NCBI GenBank assembly: GCA_021234155.1
Contig: JAJEKV010000101.1
Coordinates: 2,833,089 to 2,897,088 of the forward strand
Direction of reading: 5' to 3'
DNA from: Isoetes taiwanensis
Lineage: Eukaryota; Streptophyta; Lycopodiopsida; Isoetales; Isoetaceae
Length of the DNA: 64,000 nucleotides
In this document: positions 33,876 through 46,187 of the stretch, piece after piece
Layout: every line of letters starts with the position of its first letter
Position numbering within the stretch: position 1 is the first letter of the stretch
Translations under genes and position numbers: made by a program
Notes under the pieces: generated by a model
What the model saw: the letters and a program-made list of their open reading frames with translations, nothing else
What the model was told of the DNA's origin: nothing
The model's database searches: none

Positions 33876-34795
33876 GGGTAGTTTCCCACTCGTAATTAGG
33901 TTAGGTTAACTTAACCAGTTGGTTATCTCTTAACTTAATGGAAAGTAGGTTGTGATTTCCCATTAAAGTCATCAAGTTAAGACTAACTTAAAGGATTGTG
34001 AAAATATGCATTCGCACTATACCATTTATGGACCACTTAGGTTAAGCTCATGAAATCAACTTAACCTAACCTTTATAATAAGCTTGTGCTTCACACTAGT
34101 AGTTAAGAAGTTTTGTTAGGTTAGAGATAAATGTGTTCGTTTCTCACTTCAGTTAAAAGATACGGTTAAGTTAAATGGAGGATATGACTTTTTTTGTCGA
34201 GTTACTATTTTTGTGAATTGTTTGACTACCTAGTAAAATCTAGTAAAGTGGTTGACTCTCTAGTCAATGAGTTGACTTTTTGTTAACTTAGACAATTTCT
34301 CGCCAATAAATTGTCTTGTAGTCAACTCTTTCCATTTTAATACTTTCTAGTCAAGTACTACGTGACCAGTTAATCAATCGTAGAATTCTTAAAACCCACC
34401 TCCCATTTTAATGTTTTTTATTCAATCTATCAAACTAATAAGACACTTGGTCAACTAGCTGGCATCCTTGTTAAAATTATGATTTAAGAGTCTAACCTAA
34501 CTGGAACTATTTCTCACTCATAGTTAAGTTAGCTTAATGCTTAACCAAAAAGTTAGAAGTTAAGTGGACCTTGCTTAGGTCACTTAACTTTTGCACTAGT
34601 TGGTTAAATATTTTAAAATTTGGTTAAAAAAATAACTTAACTTTTTCTAGTGAGAAGGATGCTCAGTTAAGTTAACGAACAGTTAAAAATTAACTGGAAT
34701 TAACTTAACTGGTATTAACTTAAGGGTCAGTGGGAAAGCAAGTTCCAGTTATTTTCCCTATTTAACTTAACTTAATGGCAAGTGGGAAATGATCC
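33876..34795. mobile_element. 920-bp PIF/Harbinger-like MITE
   Basis: The ends are inverted: GGGTAGTTTCCCACT at 33876 and AGTGGGAAATGATCC ending at 34795. They continue imperfectly into ATTA-GTTA-GTTAA words. TAA flanks both sides (33873-33875 and 34796-34798), the 3-bp duplication typical of PIF/Harbinger. It has no coding capacity. It sits directly against the right arm of the long-TIR element, so it inserted later. Confidence 0.7.
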
Positions 34796-35326
34796 TAAGA
34801 ATTCTAAATAGATATACTCATAAATATACTTATAAATAAGTATATTTATTTTAGAATAAAATGAATATGCTTTATTTATAATTTATAAGTATGTTTATTA
34901 GTGGACAAATTCTAAATATGCTTTCAGTATATTTTAGGAAATATGGTTACCCTTTTCTGTACTCTGAGTTTGTCGTTCACTACTTAATTCTCGTGCATCG
35001 ATTGAATCCAGCACTGGAGCAATAGTACTCGCTCTCTTGAATAACTCTCTTGAATAGCAAATCTTTTGAATAGTAAATCTTTCTGCCGACCCATGGCTCC
35101 ACATTTTTTATAAAATATGGTTTTGTGCTATAAAATATTGCTTTGTTCTTTGTGCATGTAATGTATTATAGCTGCGGCCGTGTCAAAGAACGCACTAATA
35201 GAGCAATCATGTACACGTTGAGGATGTCTTCAATGGGGTGCTGAAAAAACAGAGTGATTTCTAGTTTTTTTTAACTAATTTATGATATCCTTTATGATCC
35301 CAGTAAAGTATCATCATCTTGAAGAG

Positions 35327-36262
35327 GCCATAAAATCAGTAATCCTTTATTGCCAGGAATTGTGCACCAAAAGCTTGTTAGTCCTGCAGTTAGAAAGCAC
35401 ATAATGCAAGTTGTAAGAGAGGTTCATGGGCTTCATCAGAAGGATTGTGTGAGATCTTTGATAAAGATCATGGTGTGATAGGCCCAAAACCAAAGGTAAA
35501 CAAGATTTATTTTCATTTACTTTTAAGTCATATTATCCCTTTCAGTGGCGAGGAACACATTTCTTTTGTTTTAGGTCACATGTGGTTCCAGCAATAAAGA
35601 GCATGATAGAGCATGTATGGATGCCGTTTTTAATAAGTTATTAGTACTATCATCAGATTGGAACAAGTCCATTTGGCTCAAAGAGCATAATAGAGCATGT
35701 ATGGCTGCCATTTTTAATAAGTTATTAGTACTGTCATCAGATAAGTGGAGCATGGAACATGTCCATTTGGCTCAACTTTTCATCAACTTAAAGCTCCGTC
35801 TCAACCTTTTATATCATTTTGTGTGATTCTTATTGTAAGTATATCAAGCAGATTCTTTATTGTTTGATTCAATTTTGAGATTTCACTTTCTTAAGAATGG
35901 CTATGTTCCTTAGGCCAGATGCAAGTATATGTGAGTTTTTTGTTCATATAAAATTTACCTCATCCATTTCCTTTTCCTAGGTTGCCATAATGTTTCTGGT
36001 GTACACCTTTGGGACATTCAGCAGTTCACTTCATGAGTATCATGGAGCAGAACATTTATTTAACAATGTTTTTTTTAAGTTTCTTGGATATGTTCATGAA
36101 AAATACTGTGCTGATATATTGCATCCTAATCACTATTCAATTTTATACTATCCATTTCACAATGCTAATCACATCTGTCCCTCTGGATTTAGTCTATGCC
36201 CTCAAATGGGGGACATGGTAAACCACACATGGCTATGGGATACATTACCTGGAAAATGATTT
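35327..36262 (+). pseudogene. unidentified spliced gene fragment with an internal exon duplication
   Basis: Coding-like segments alternate with GT-AG-like introns: 35370-35480 (VSPAVRKHIMQVVREVHGLH), 35575-35826 and 35983-36259. The middle segment holds two tandem copies of one motif (RACMDAVFNKLLVLSSD, RACMAAIFNKLLVLSSD). Part of it recurs at 29585-30006. The first segment faintly recalls a protein-kinase catalytic region, but no catalytic motif is convincing. Function unknown, probably decayed. Confidence 0.35.
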
Positions 36263-36317
36263 ACAAATGCCTCATGATGATGTTGATGAAGATAACAAAG
36301 CCATAACAAGAATGCCA

Positions 36318-36345
36318 CGGTTCTATTGCGATAGCAATAGAACCG
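36318..36345. repeat. perfect 12-bp inverted repeat with 4-base loop
   Basis: CGGTTCTATTGC, loop GATA, then its exact complement. Partly paired flanks (AATG and CATT) extend it. It lies upstream of a TATA-like CTATTTATTT at about 36381. It could be a small hairpin RNA, a protein site, or a chance palindrome. Confidence 0.85.
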
Positions 36346-36349
36346 ACAT

Positions 36350-39300
36350 TCCTTGGATGGGGACGTCTCTCCTCACATCGCCTATTTATTTCGACTTTTC
36401 TTTCATTTTCATTCATCGGCGTTCTCTTGAGCTAGTTTTTCTCCTCCTCCTTTATCCTACCAGTTTCCCTCACCATCACCATTCTGCTAATTTGTTTCGG
36501 GTGATGCCCTACCAGATCTTAACCTTGTTCTTCATCCCTTACCCTGTGGGGTTTTGTTTCTGGGTGTTTCCTTCCGGCTCCTTGTGTCTTAGCGCTATCG
36601 GAACTCTGGCCAGACCGATTGAGTCGAATCACTGGAAAGGTACCTGAGGCTTGTTGGCAAGAGTGTCGGCATGGCTTTCACAACTGGAGCGATTTTTCCA
36701 GATAAGTACTATGAACTGAGTTTTTCTTCTGTATTTTTTCTTTCCTTGCCTTTTTTGGGGCCTAAGTTTTCTGTGAAACAGAATGCCTTAACGCTGATTG
36801 TCTTTAACGATGCCTTTTTTCCATGATTGGGGTTCTGGGTTATATGCTCACGAAGCCAAAACCCTGATTGCTTGGTTGTTTTGCAGTTCAAATGCATTCT
36901 TGGCGATTTAGGTAGCTCAAATAGCTGGATCGGTGCCAGATTGAGTTCTTATTTGGTCGGATTGCAGTTAACTTAGATTGGTCTGCCTTCTATCGTTCAG
37001 ATTTCGATTCCGGACCTCTTCTTCACTAGATAATGACCGCTCTAAATCTGCTCTAAATGGAAGGGGATAAGATACAACTTCAAGGACAGTTGGGCCTTTT
37101 TTGAGTCGGATTTTTGCACCATTCGAGTGACATTCGATCGATCCGCCATGATTTGGTTCTACATCGATCGACCTGCGATGCTTCTAGATCGGCGCCGAAA
37201 TAAGGAAGCGGTGCTTTCTGGTTCCAGCAAATCCCTGTTAGGCGGCAAGTTGACCGCCACATGTATGCAATCGGCAGAGTTTCGACCTGTAAGTTCTTTT
37301 TCTTGATTTGAGTATGGGATACCAGGTTGTGGTATTCCTTCCCTTGCTTTTACGACCTGGTTCTTGGTAGTATTGTCTAGTTGTTTTTAATTTGTGCAGT
37401 AGTCTCGTACCCACCACTTTTTCCTTATGTATTTCATGTTCGTGTCCAATCATGTGCAGATCAATTGTTTTGGGCTAGGTAGTTTGATCCAGTTCTTTTT
37501 TCTTTTGTTTGCTTGCATTCTCGGTGCAACGGTTTCAATTGCTCCAGTTATAGGCGGGACGTCTATGCAATGTGGTCCTTTTTTCTAAAGTCTTGCAAGG
37601 TGTTGTTTGGTTCAGTACACAGAGATTCCGCCGAGCTTGCACATCCATTAAAGCAAGTGGTCGCTTCGTCATGTTCCTTGAAACGAGTATCTTTCTCTTA
37701 TGGTTATTGGCGTTTTTTGTATATGACTTAATTAATTATGCTTGTTCTACTTGTGCTCTTGAGGTCTATACTCCCCCTTGTTGCCCTTTGCTCCATGGTT
37801 TGTTTCCATCTAGTGCATTTATCCCTGTAGAGTCATTTTTCCTCTCCGTCATTTTCACTCTCGTGCATTGAATTTTCATGGGCCGAGCCCAGTTCTGACT
37901 GCGTCTAGACTGAGCTTTTAATTTTCACCATTTTTTCTTCCCTTCTTACTTCAAGCGATTTTTTGATTTGTCTAGTTCATTTCCATTGTGTCTCTGCGGG
38001 GATACTTATTTGGGAATCCCCCTTGCTAATTGGGGCCATTCTCAATATTCTCCCTTTCTTTTCTATACGTCTGGCTTTGGGAATAGGTTTTCCCTTTGGA
38101 ATGTACAGATGGAGGTTTTGATATTTCCATTGGACATGTCGGGATGGAGGTCGTTTCAGGTAAATATTAGACAATTTTATATTTATGGCTATTTGGTTGT
38201 TTCGAGTATTCTTTAGTACCTTAAAGGTCATTTCAATTTCATGAAACCTTTGTAACGGGTTCTCTTCTCTTTTTTCCATATCGCTTTGAGTGTTTTACGG
38301 TTCTTTATGTTTTCTTTGTCCGCAAAGATAGTTTCCACATTAAGCTTTTTCATAGAAACATAGTGATGTCACGTTTGCATTTTTTGCTGCTAATCGGGTT
38401 CTTTCTAGCGGTTTATTTTCTCTGTTTGGTTGGTTGGACTCCTCTTTGTCTTCTTCTTGGAGGTTATTGCCATGTTTTGGTGCTAGTATTTGGCATGGTT
38501 GTTTTTCATTCCATTCTAGCTTTGCTGGTCATCTCCCATATTTACATGCAGTTTGTTTGTAGATCCGATTTGCTATGCATTTGGTGCTGACATTTTGGCG
38601 TAGTATTTTAACACCTTTAATATGTCAACTACAGGTCTTGCCCCATAGACGGTTGTTTGTCATTTTCCAATTTTTTCAGATTTCATAGTGTGATTCCATT
38701 TGTTGATTTCGTTGGAAGTATTGAAGAGCCTAGTGCTTTTGCAATTTCCCTATACGTTATGAACTTTTATTTATATTCTTATTCGTCTTGGCCACTCATG
38801 GTACATCTTGATGATTAGTTCTTCCACGTATTCATGGTGGGTTGGTCGGCCACATTTGGTCACCCATACTTGGTAGATGTTGTTCCATTGTTAGACATTC
38901 TTCATGATTTCATTTAATGCGTGCATTTGGCTATGTTGGTTTTGCTCTTGGACATTACATCCTTGTTTCTCTAGTTCATATTTTCGATTGGTTGTGAGTA
39001 CTTTCCATTGTCCAAGTTCCATTGTTCCTTCCATTATTCTAGTTCAAGATTGTTTTTTGATTGTCCTATTCTTTATTGTTTGATATGTTATGTAGCGTTG
39101 TTTCCTAGTTCCCGTAATGGGCTGGATGTTTGACTATGTGTTTGTTGGCCATGTTTCCTGCTCCATTTTTTATGCTCACGTTCTTCCTCCTTTGCTCCAC
39201 TTTATGTTTGTTAGGCCACTTTGTCTAATCATTATCGTGATGAGAAGCTAGCAAGCGAATCCTATCTCCGTCAAGATAATGATTCTCGTCATTCTCATTA

Positions 39301-39422
39301 TTTGGTTGTCTTTTCACACTTTGTCATTTAGCCTTTCTGAGGACTGCATCCACCACTGCATCTGGTCCCATTTTTGTTCTGGTCTTTATTGTGGATATTG
39401 ATTATTTCTTCATTTTTACATG
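36350..39422. other. T-rich, strand-asymmetric sequence without a supportable gene
   Basis: The plus strand is strongly T-rich with few A-rich stretches. Open frames are numerous but Phe/Leu/Ser/Cys-rich, as T-rich sequence produces by chance. It has the look of a long intron or the untranslated interior of a transposon. The first 300 bp could be a promoter/5' leader (CTATTTATTT, then ATG at about 36671), but nothing supports a product. Confidence 0.4.
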
Positions 39423-39614
39423 TTGGCCTATTATTGCACTGACGTTCTTGTTGTGTTCGCTTTGCAGACGTTGTTTGATGATCTGTATTAGGCACATGGT
39501 TCACTTTATTGTTGCATATTGGCCTATTATTGCACTGACGTTCTTGTTGTGTTCGCTCTGCAGACGTTGTTTGATGATCTGTATTAGGCACATGGTTCAC
39601 TTTGTTGTTGCATA
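39423..39614. repeat. 96-bp tandem duplication
   Basis: 39423-39518 and 39519-39614 are nearly identical, each running from TTGGCCTATTATTGC to GTTCACTTT.TTGTTGCATA. Only a couple of bases differ, so the duplication is recent. Confidence 0.9.
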
Positions 39615-40490
39615 TATTTCACGTTCTCCAGCATGAAATGATGCATTTTGGATTTTGGTAATCTTGGCATTCTGGTTGCATCTTGGGTTTGCAAACTTTA
39701 ATCTTTGTTTTAGCTTTTTGTTGCTCGCTACTTGAACTTTTCGGATTTCTCTAGGGAATTGAATTTAATTTGTGCACCTTTTGGGCTATTATGCATCGTA
39801 GAGGATATCTTTGCTTCCATTGGCTTATCTCAGCCCGTGGTATTTCCTTTAGTTATTTTTTTCTACTATCTTGGCTCTTCTCTTTCTTAGTGTTCTATTA
39901 TTGCATTTGCACCTCCAAGATCTTTAGTTCCAGTTGGCTCCTTTAGGTCTTTGCCACATTAGTCCTTTCCCTCTGTTCCTCTCTATCTTCTTGGTTTTTT
40001 GTACTTCATTCATTCCCTTCCTTCTATTATTGTTTTATTTTCATTGCTTCTTGTGGTCCATTTTATATTCTATTAGCCCTTCGCTTCCCACTGTTTCTTT
40101 CTACTAACATGTTTATTGCAGCTGCTCCTTCTATCTTGTTTATGAGAGCTATCGGATGGGCATATTTGCCCTTTATTCTAAGATCTGGACCGTACATAGC
40201 GATCCTCGTTTGTGGGGTATGCATGTACAAGTTTTTGTATACTGTATATTAAGGTTTGCAAAATACTATAAGGTTTGAGAGAATGTACTTAATGGTGTTA
40301 ATTTTGTACGTGTATTGTAAATTTTTTGAGGCTCTCGCTGCCCTACGTAACCCCCCGTGTGAATATGCACCCAAACCAAAGGGGGTTTAAGGGGGATTTT
40401 AATTTAAATGTGTCAAATGCAATGGTTTGTGTTAATAATGTTAGTTGTGTGTTAATGGTTTGTGTTAACTAAAAAAAATTTTGGCCCCTT

Positions 40491-40607
40491 CGGGGCATAA
40501 GGATGGTGTAGGGGATGTTAGCTGTGTGTTAATAGTTTGTGTTGGTAGCATGTTCGGGGAATAAGGATGGTGTAGGGGATGTTAGTTGTGTTGTGTTGGT
40601 AGCATGT
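40491..40607. repeat. 64-bp tandem repeat, nearly two copies
   Basis: The CGGGG.ATAAGGATGGTGTAG unit begins at 40491 and 40555 and includes GTTGGTAGCATGT. A short palindrome, GCCCCTTCGGGGC, lies at the left edge. Confidence 0.8.
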
Positions 40608-43100
40608 AATAATAGAATTTATTAATAATGAACAAACAGTTAAATCCTCGTTGTTTTTTCTCCAAGTTATTCCTTCACATATATCGTACAAAATATAACA
40701 AGTATACGTTCAAAATACATAATTGTATTATTATTATATTCCAACCAAAAAACACTTGCTTAATAACAAATGAAGTTGAGGTGTTTCACCACTGAGCATT
40801 TCTATATGAGAGTCCGCTTATTGTTAGATTTCATGATTTGATGAAAAAGATATGAAGAGAAGCTGCAAAACAATACTTGGTATTTTAGGAAATCATTGCT
40901 TGGAGAGGAAGAGATTCAATATTTGTGGGCTCCCTATGTCAAAGAACATCATGAAATTAATATTTCATACAAATAACTAAGAACATCATGAAATCATTAT
41001 TTCATACAAATAACTTGCAGAAAAATGGCAAATACCTGGAATGCAATACATGAATCTAGTACCCAAGTGTTGGTGCTGAATATGTCATCATTGCAAGAAA
41101 CGGGCTTAATCCTTGACGTAAACAACTTTCATGCGACCCCTTTCAATGTTTAGAGTGTTTCGTCGATGCACTTACATTTCAAAGATAAACTTGCACATGT
41201 TTTCTTTTCCGAGTTTGTAAATGAGAACCATGCATGAATGCTTCAAAGTGACCACAAACAAAAGTTATCATGGTTCTTATTTGTGCTACAATAAAGCTTA
41301 AGAAAGCAAATGCAAAGAATCCCTGCTATGACAGCCGGAATTCACAGAATTCCAGCTGCAATAAGACATAGAGATATGCTAACACATTTGCAGAGCAAGT
41401 TTAGAAAGGACCAAAGCATAAGAAGACATGTTTTTTTCACCCTTGCAAGTCGTTTTGTCTATTGTGCATGTTAAATTCACATTGCATGTTGAATTCATGC
41501 TTCAATTCTTCTCGCAACAACACGCTTTGATGGAGCAAGCAACTAAATCGGGCGATTCACTAGAAAAGCCAAAGCTGCCGGTGTAGCCAACATAAAAAAA
41601 TTAACCCGGCTATTTCTAGATTCCAGAGAGATATATTGTGTATTTGTGCACTATTCATGCAAAATTAGAGAGTCTTAGGAACATGTTACCTCTTTCCATA
41701 GCTTCCGCCAACAATCCTTGCCACACCATATTTTATAAAGTCCGGTCCCTGTTCATTCTTGCAAACCTTTACTCAGATTCACTTTCGGGGAGAAGGAAAA
41801 CATGACGAACTTGGCTATGATGCCGTGAGTCTCATGACTTCCATCTCAGAAGACAAGCCACTCCTCCCATGAAGTTTACATTTCCCTGAATTTTCCCCTG
41901 TTCATCACCTCTCCTAGTATCCTTTCCGGACTTTCGAAATGAATAAGTAGCTCATTAGCATTCTTAGGGCAGAGTTACTTAATTTTAGTACACTAGCCGC
42001 ATCTTGCTCATAAGCCAATTGAAGCCCGGCCCCGAAAGTGCCAGTCTACATCTACTTTTTGTTTCGGTGTGCTCTATCACTTTACCTTACAATCTGCATA
42101 ACAAGTCTACTTAAGATCTTGGCTTGCCTTTATTATGCAAAGAATAATAAAGGCATAATAAAGGCTTCATCCTATTGTCTTGCATCATTGCAAAAATAAT
42201 TGATGCAATGGCTATGGCTCGTGGAGCTCGGCCAGACCGCAATTTTGTTCCCCGAAAGGTGTAAGGTAGCGGATGTCAAAAGTGTGCTTCTCCTATTGCA
42301 AGATATTTCTATTATTCAGCCTACTCTGGAGGCCCTTGTTTTTCAGAGAAGCAACCAAAGGCATCGCTTAGATTCTGTTGGTTTCCAAAGGTTTCTAGAG
42401 ATAGCATGCTGCTTGCATACGAGTATTGAGATATAAGGGAAAGAATTTAAATCATATGCTTTAGATAACAAGTTTGCTGAGGAACATTTTTAGAAAACTT
42501 GGGATGCTTACTTACCATTTGAAGACTCAAAGAGGAGAGAATTGGCGGATCGAGGAGATGAGCTCCACGCCTACCTGAAGCCCTATGGCTACTCCAATGA
42601 TTTGAAAATACTTGCTTTCTTTCTCCAACGCGTTTCTTACGCAACCTAGGGCCTTGTCCATGATCTGGAACCTTCTGAAGGGCCATCAACGCAAAACTCG
42701 GGAGGTAGGGTTTTCCGGAACAGAGAAAACTGGGGAGGTTTTTGGCAAGGCTTTTCCGGAACGCCTAATCCCTTTAAATTTTGCGAAAAGCAGGGTCTAT
42801 TAAGTAAATAGTACAACAACGCTTTTTTTTGGGGGGACATAACACTCCACCCAATAAAATTTAGAGGACAATTCACAGGAAAAAGCAATAAGAAATTTCA
42901 TGCACAAGACATGCCAAATCTGTTGTGAACATGCAAGGAAGTACAATCATGACCACATGATTTACTTTTGATAAAAAAATCAACGGTCGAGAAAGAGTGC
43001 ACTCTAGAAATACTATTCAGTACACTTGCACGAATACAACCACCAAATCATAGGAAAACCATATGAAAAAACGTATAAAAACTTAAAAACAACCCCCTGT
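40608..43100. other. no gene recognised
   Basis: AT-rich and unremarkable. Open frames at 42200-42436 and 42612-42803 lack motifs or splice context that I can support. No RNA gene or repeat is visible. Confidence 0.35.
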
Positions 43101-45090
43101 TATTATGCTAGATATTTCCATTTGCTTTATGGGCCATATTTGTACTCAATTTTGTTCTTCTGGTTTGTTTATTTGCACCCTTGGCCTGTTTACGCCTAAT
43201 TTGCTGGAGTCTTATCTTCTCCCTTTTTTGCTTCATACGGCTCGCTTTTAGTGTCTAGTTAGTTTCGTCAGCATTTTAGCATCTAGCTATTTTTGTAAGT
43301 AGTTGTCTTGCTTTCTCCCATTTTTCTTCTGTTCCTACTCGCTCTAGTTACTTGGTCATTTCATGAATTTTTTCATATCTATCTAGGTTTTAGTTAGCTT
43401 TTTATTTCATGAGTTCCATCCCTTCTTGAGCTTTTCTTATCCAGGACTGTCTCATCCACGACTCTCCTTTCTTGGGCACCTTTTAGTCATGCTTAATATC
43501 CTTGAGAGGTTCTGCTTTTAAATTAATTCTTTGTTGGGGGGACGCATTGGTTGCCGTTGTACGCAGTTAGATGATTGTTTTTGTCTAGCGATACGATTGT
43601 CTTGCCTCTATTTTTGCTCGTCCTTCAGTTGTTTGGATGTGCTTTATATTCAGTTTGCTTCTATTGGCCTTGATGCTCTCATTTAATATGCATTATTTGG
43701 CATTTTTTTTATAGCTATGATTCATCTAGCACATATTATTGCTGTCCTTACAAGTTAGATGTAGCTCTTTATTCATGTGTGCTTGATTTTAGCTATAGTA
43801 GCAGTTGTTATTGTCATTTTTGGTGTTGCAGTCATTGGTTATCATTATTTTTTGCCTTATAAGGTTAATATTTTTGTCGGTTTTCTCTGTTGTCGTCTCA
43901 TCATCTCTTGCGACCTCATTTCTTACTGCATTATTTTTCATCTTATGGGTTCCTTTTGTTTCAGGTGTTCTATCGGTTGGCCATTTAGTTTCAATTGACC
44001 CATTTGCTCAATCTAACCTTTGCCTCGTTACTTTTTATGTTTTATTCTCCATCTCAATTCTCCCTGGAGCCCCATTGACTTCTATATTTTCATCCTCCAT
44101 TCCACTAATCCCTTTGGCTTCTATCCTTTATATTTTAGAGCCCCTCTTCATTGCATCCATTCTATCTTAGTGTTTACATCTTTCTTCTCCTTTCATTCTG
44201 TTATTCTTGGTGCTCTTTGGTTTCATAGTTGATTATTAGTTATGCTTTGTTGCTTTGTGGTCTTATCTCATGTAACTTGGCTCCGTCAAGTTTATACTCA
44301 GTTTGTTCTGTCATTATTCGTTTGCGAGGTTTTTCTCATTGCCTTGGTAACCCTTTAGCTTTCTTGCTCAGTCCATCCTGTTTGCCATGCTCCATCCAAG
44401 TTCGTCTTGTCGGTTTTTGGTCCAAATTTGTCCCTTTAGCCTCCTATTGCTTTAGCACTTTAGCTTGTTCTTTATCCCACTTAGTTTTGGTCATAGCTTC
44501 AGTTTATCTCATTTGCCCTTTAGGCTGTGTCTTTTTTCTTCGCATCTTGTCCCCTGTTCTTCATTTCCTTTTTCTTATTTGCTCCTTTAATCTATTCTCT
44601 GTTTTTCTCTATTACCCCCTTTTATTCTCTTCGTTTTGTCTTTTAGGACGACATCATAGTCGCATCGTTTTTCTCCATTCATTCCTTTTATTCTTTGGCG
44701 CTCTTTCGTTTGTATGGTTGGTTGCCAGATATGCTTTGGGGTCTTATCTCATGTGAGTTGGCTTTGTTAGGTTATATTCAATCTACTTTGTCCTTATTTG
44801 TTTAGTTTGTCTGCGACGTTTTCATTGCCTCGGTAACCCGTTAGCTTTCTTACTCAGTTCAACTTGTTTGACATGTTTGATCCGAGTTTTTCTTGTCATT
44901 TTTTGTTTCAAATTTGTACCATCAACTCCCTTTTGCTTTAGCATTTCTTGTCGGTCTTAATCTTTCGTCCCACTTATTTTATGTTTCTACTTTGTGTATT
45001 TGGTTTGTTCAGTCGTGTTTTCTCCTTTTCTCTCACGTATGTCACGTAAATCTTTGTCTTCACTGCTTTGTATGGGTATGCTGAACCCGC
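43101..45090. other. second T-rich, strand-asymmetric block
   Basis: It resembles 36350-40200 in base skew and vocabulary (TTTGCTC, CCCATTT, GTTTGTT), but I cannot align the two by eye. Long open frames such as 44229-44756 are very hydrophobic, as expected of T-rich chance translation. Confidence 0.4.
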
Positions 45091-45270
45091 CTCGAGGCAA
45101 TAATGAAAGATTCGCAGACGGAGATAAAAAACTTTTTCTTGAGTGGCTGCCGTCCATGCTGCAAATGGACAAAGACCTGTACTCAGAAACAGACATGCAC
45201 CACACCTACTGTGCATGTACTAAGTAAGGAAGTACACTAACTAATTAAAATAGTATTAGTAGCAGCTTGC

Positions 45271-45325
45271 CTATGAGCGCATAGCCCGGGTGTAAGATGA
45301 ACTCTTATTGCCCATGCGCGCATAG
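45271..45325. repeat. palindrome pair upstream of copy 2 (41-bp spacing)
   Basis: CTATGAGCGCATAG at 45271 and CCATGCGCGCATAG at 45312 each have one mismatch to CTATGCGCGCATAG. Their starts are 41 bp apart, as in the intron clusters. They lie about 250 bp upstream of the proposed TATA box. Confidence 0.85.
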
Positions 45326-45569
45326 ACAAGATGTCATAAATTACTGTGAGAGATAAGCCTGTTACCTACTTGAGCACAGGGAAGACGTAATAATAAAGTC
45401 TATAGCTCAAGCGACGGAAGACAAGATAAGATAAACAACTGTAAAGGAAGAGCGGGAAATACGAAGAGACTTTGTGTGGGCTTGACACTCCATAAAGGAT
45501 CGCATGAAATGACACGCTACACTCTTCGTGTATAATCTCATAGAAAATATCCAAGTACTAACGTAGACA

Positions 45570-45577
45570 ATAAATAG
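45570..45577 (+). promoter_or_regulatory. TATA-like box of copy 2
   Basis: ATAAATAG about 30 bp before a plausible transcript start near 45600 and 124 bp before the proposed start codon at 45701. Confidence 0.4.
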
Positions 45578-45892
45578 GGAAAAAGGGCGCACATTTCTGC
45601 ATACAGACCGAAGCTCCTGGGCGCTCGACCTCCGCCTTCACACTCAGTCCGCTTTTTTTACATATCGAAGTCTATAAGAAGCTGCATAGACTCGCGGCAA
45701 ATGGCAGGTGGAAGGTACATCAAGATCTTAGCTGCTAGTTAATTAGCTCACCCTTTTTTTTTTGTGCATTATTTGCTTAATTAGGCTGCCTCCAAAACGA
45801 TTAAAAATGTCAATTTCTTAAGTATTTCTGGCCTTCTTCCTGTATTCTAGATATGTTTTGTTTGTTTTAGGTCATTTTGTGATTGGGTTTGT

Positions 45893-46187
45893 CTATGCGT
45901 GCATGAGAACAATGGTGTTTTTAGTGCTTGTCCTTTTAGCCTATGCGCGCATAGACACAAATCTTTTTTCTTAAGCTTAGCCTATGCGCGCATAGACACA
46001 AATCTTTTTTCGTAAGCTTTGCCTATGCGCGCATAGACACAAAGCTTTTTTTCTCAAGCTTGACTATGCGCGCATGGGCTTCAGCCTTTTTTTTAATCTG
46101 ATCCTATGCGCGCATGGGCATAACACTTTTACTAAAGGTCGCCTATGGGGATAAGATTTTCTGAATTGGTTGGCTATGCGCGCAAAG
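45893..46187. repeat. intron-1 array of the CTATGCGCGCATAG palindrome
   Basis: Exact copies start at 45941, 45982 and 46023. One-mismatch copies start at 46064, 46104 and 46174, and weaker ones at 45893 and 46143. Start-to-start spacing from 45941 is 41, 41, 41 and 40 bp. Within the array the intervening sequence is also related (ACACAAATCTTTTTT), so part is a true 41-bp tandem repeat. Confidence 0.95.

Larger units (their letters stand above)
30007..35326. mobile_element. 5.3-kb element with about 520-bp terminal inverted repeats
   Basis: The left arm 30007-30521 and right arm 34799-35326 are inverted copies. They run from CAAGATGATGA at the tips through CACTCTG, CCAGCACTGGAGC (or its partner) and TTTCCTAAAATATA to an AT-rich inner boundary. 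Long inverted ends suit a Mutator-like or foldback element. No transposase is recognised inside, and no clear target duplication is visible at the tips. The interior holds exon-like sequence and a later MITE. Alternatively it is a large inverted duplication made by rearrangement. Confidence 0.65.

Noticed and set aside
35370-35480. Protein-kinase catalytic loop
   Set aside because: HGLHQKDC only faintly recalls an H-x-K/x-G-x-x-H-x-D region; the Asp and surrounding motifs are missing.
44229-44756. 175-residue hydrophobic open frame resembling a membrane protein
   Set aside because: It lies in strongly T-rich sequence, where Phe/Leu/Ser/Cys-rich frames arise by chance. No motif, splice context or start context supports it.
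45893-46187. CRISPR-like array (short repeats at regular spacing)
   Set aside because: The repeat is a 14-bp perfect palindrome in an intron of a spliced gene, the spacers are partly related to each other, and there are no cas genes. It is not a CRISPR array.
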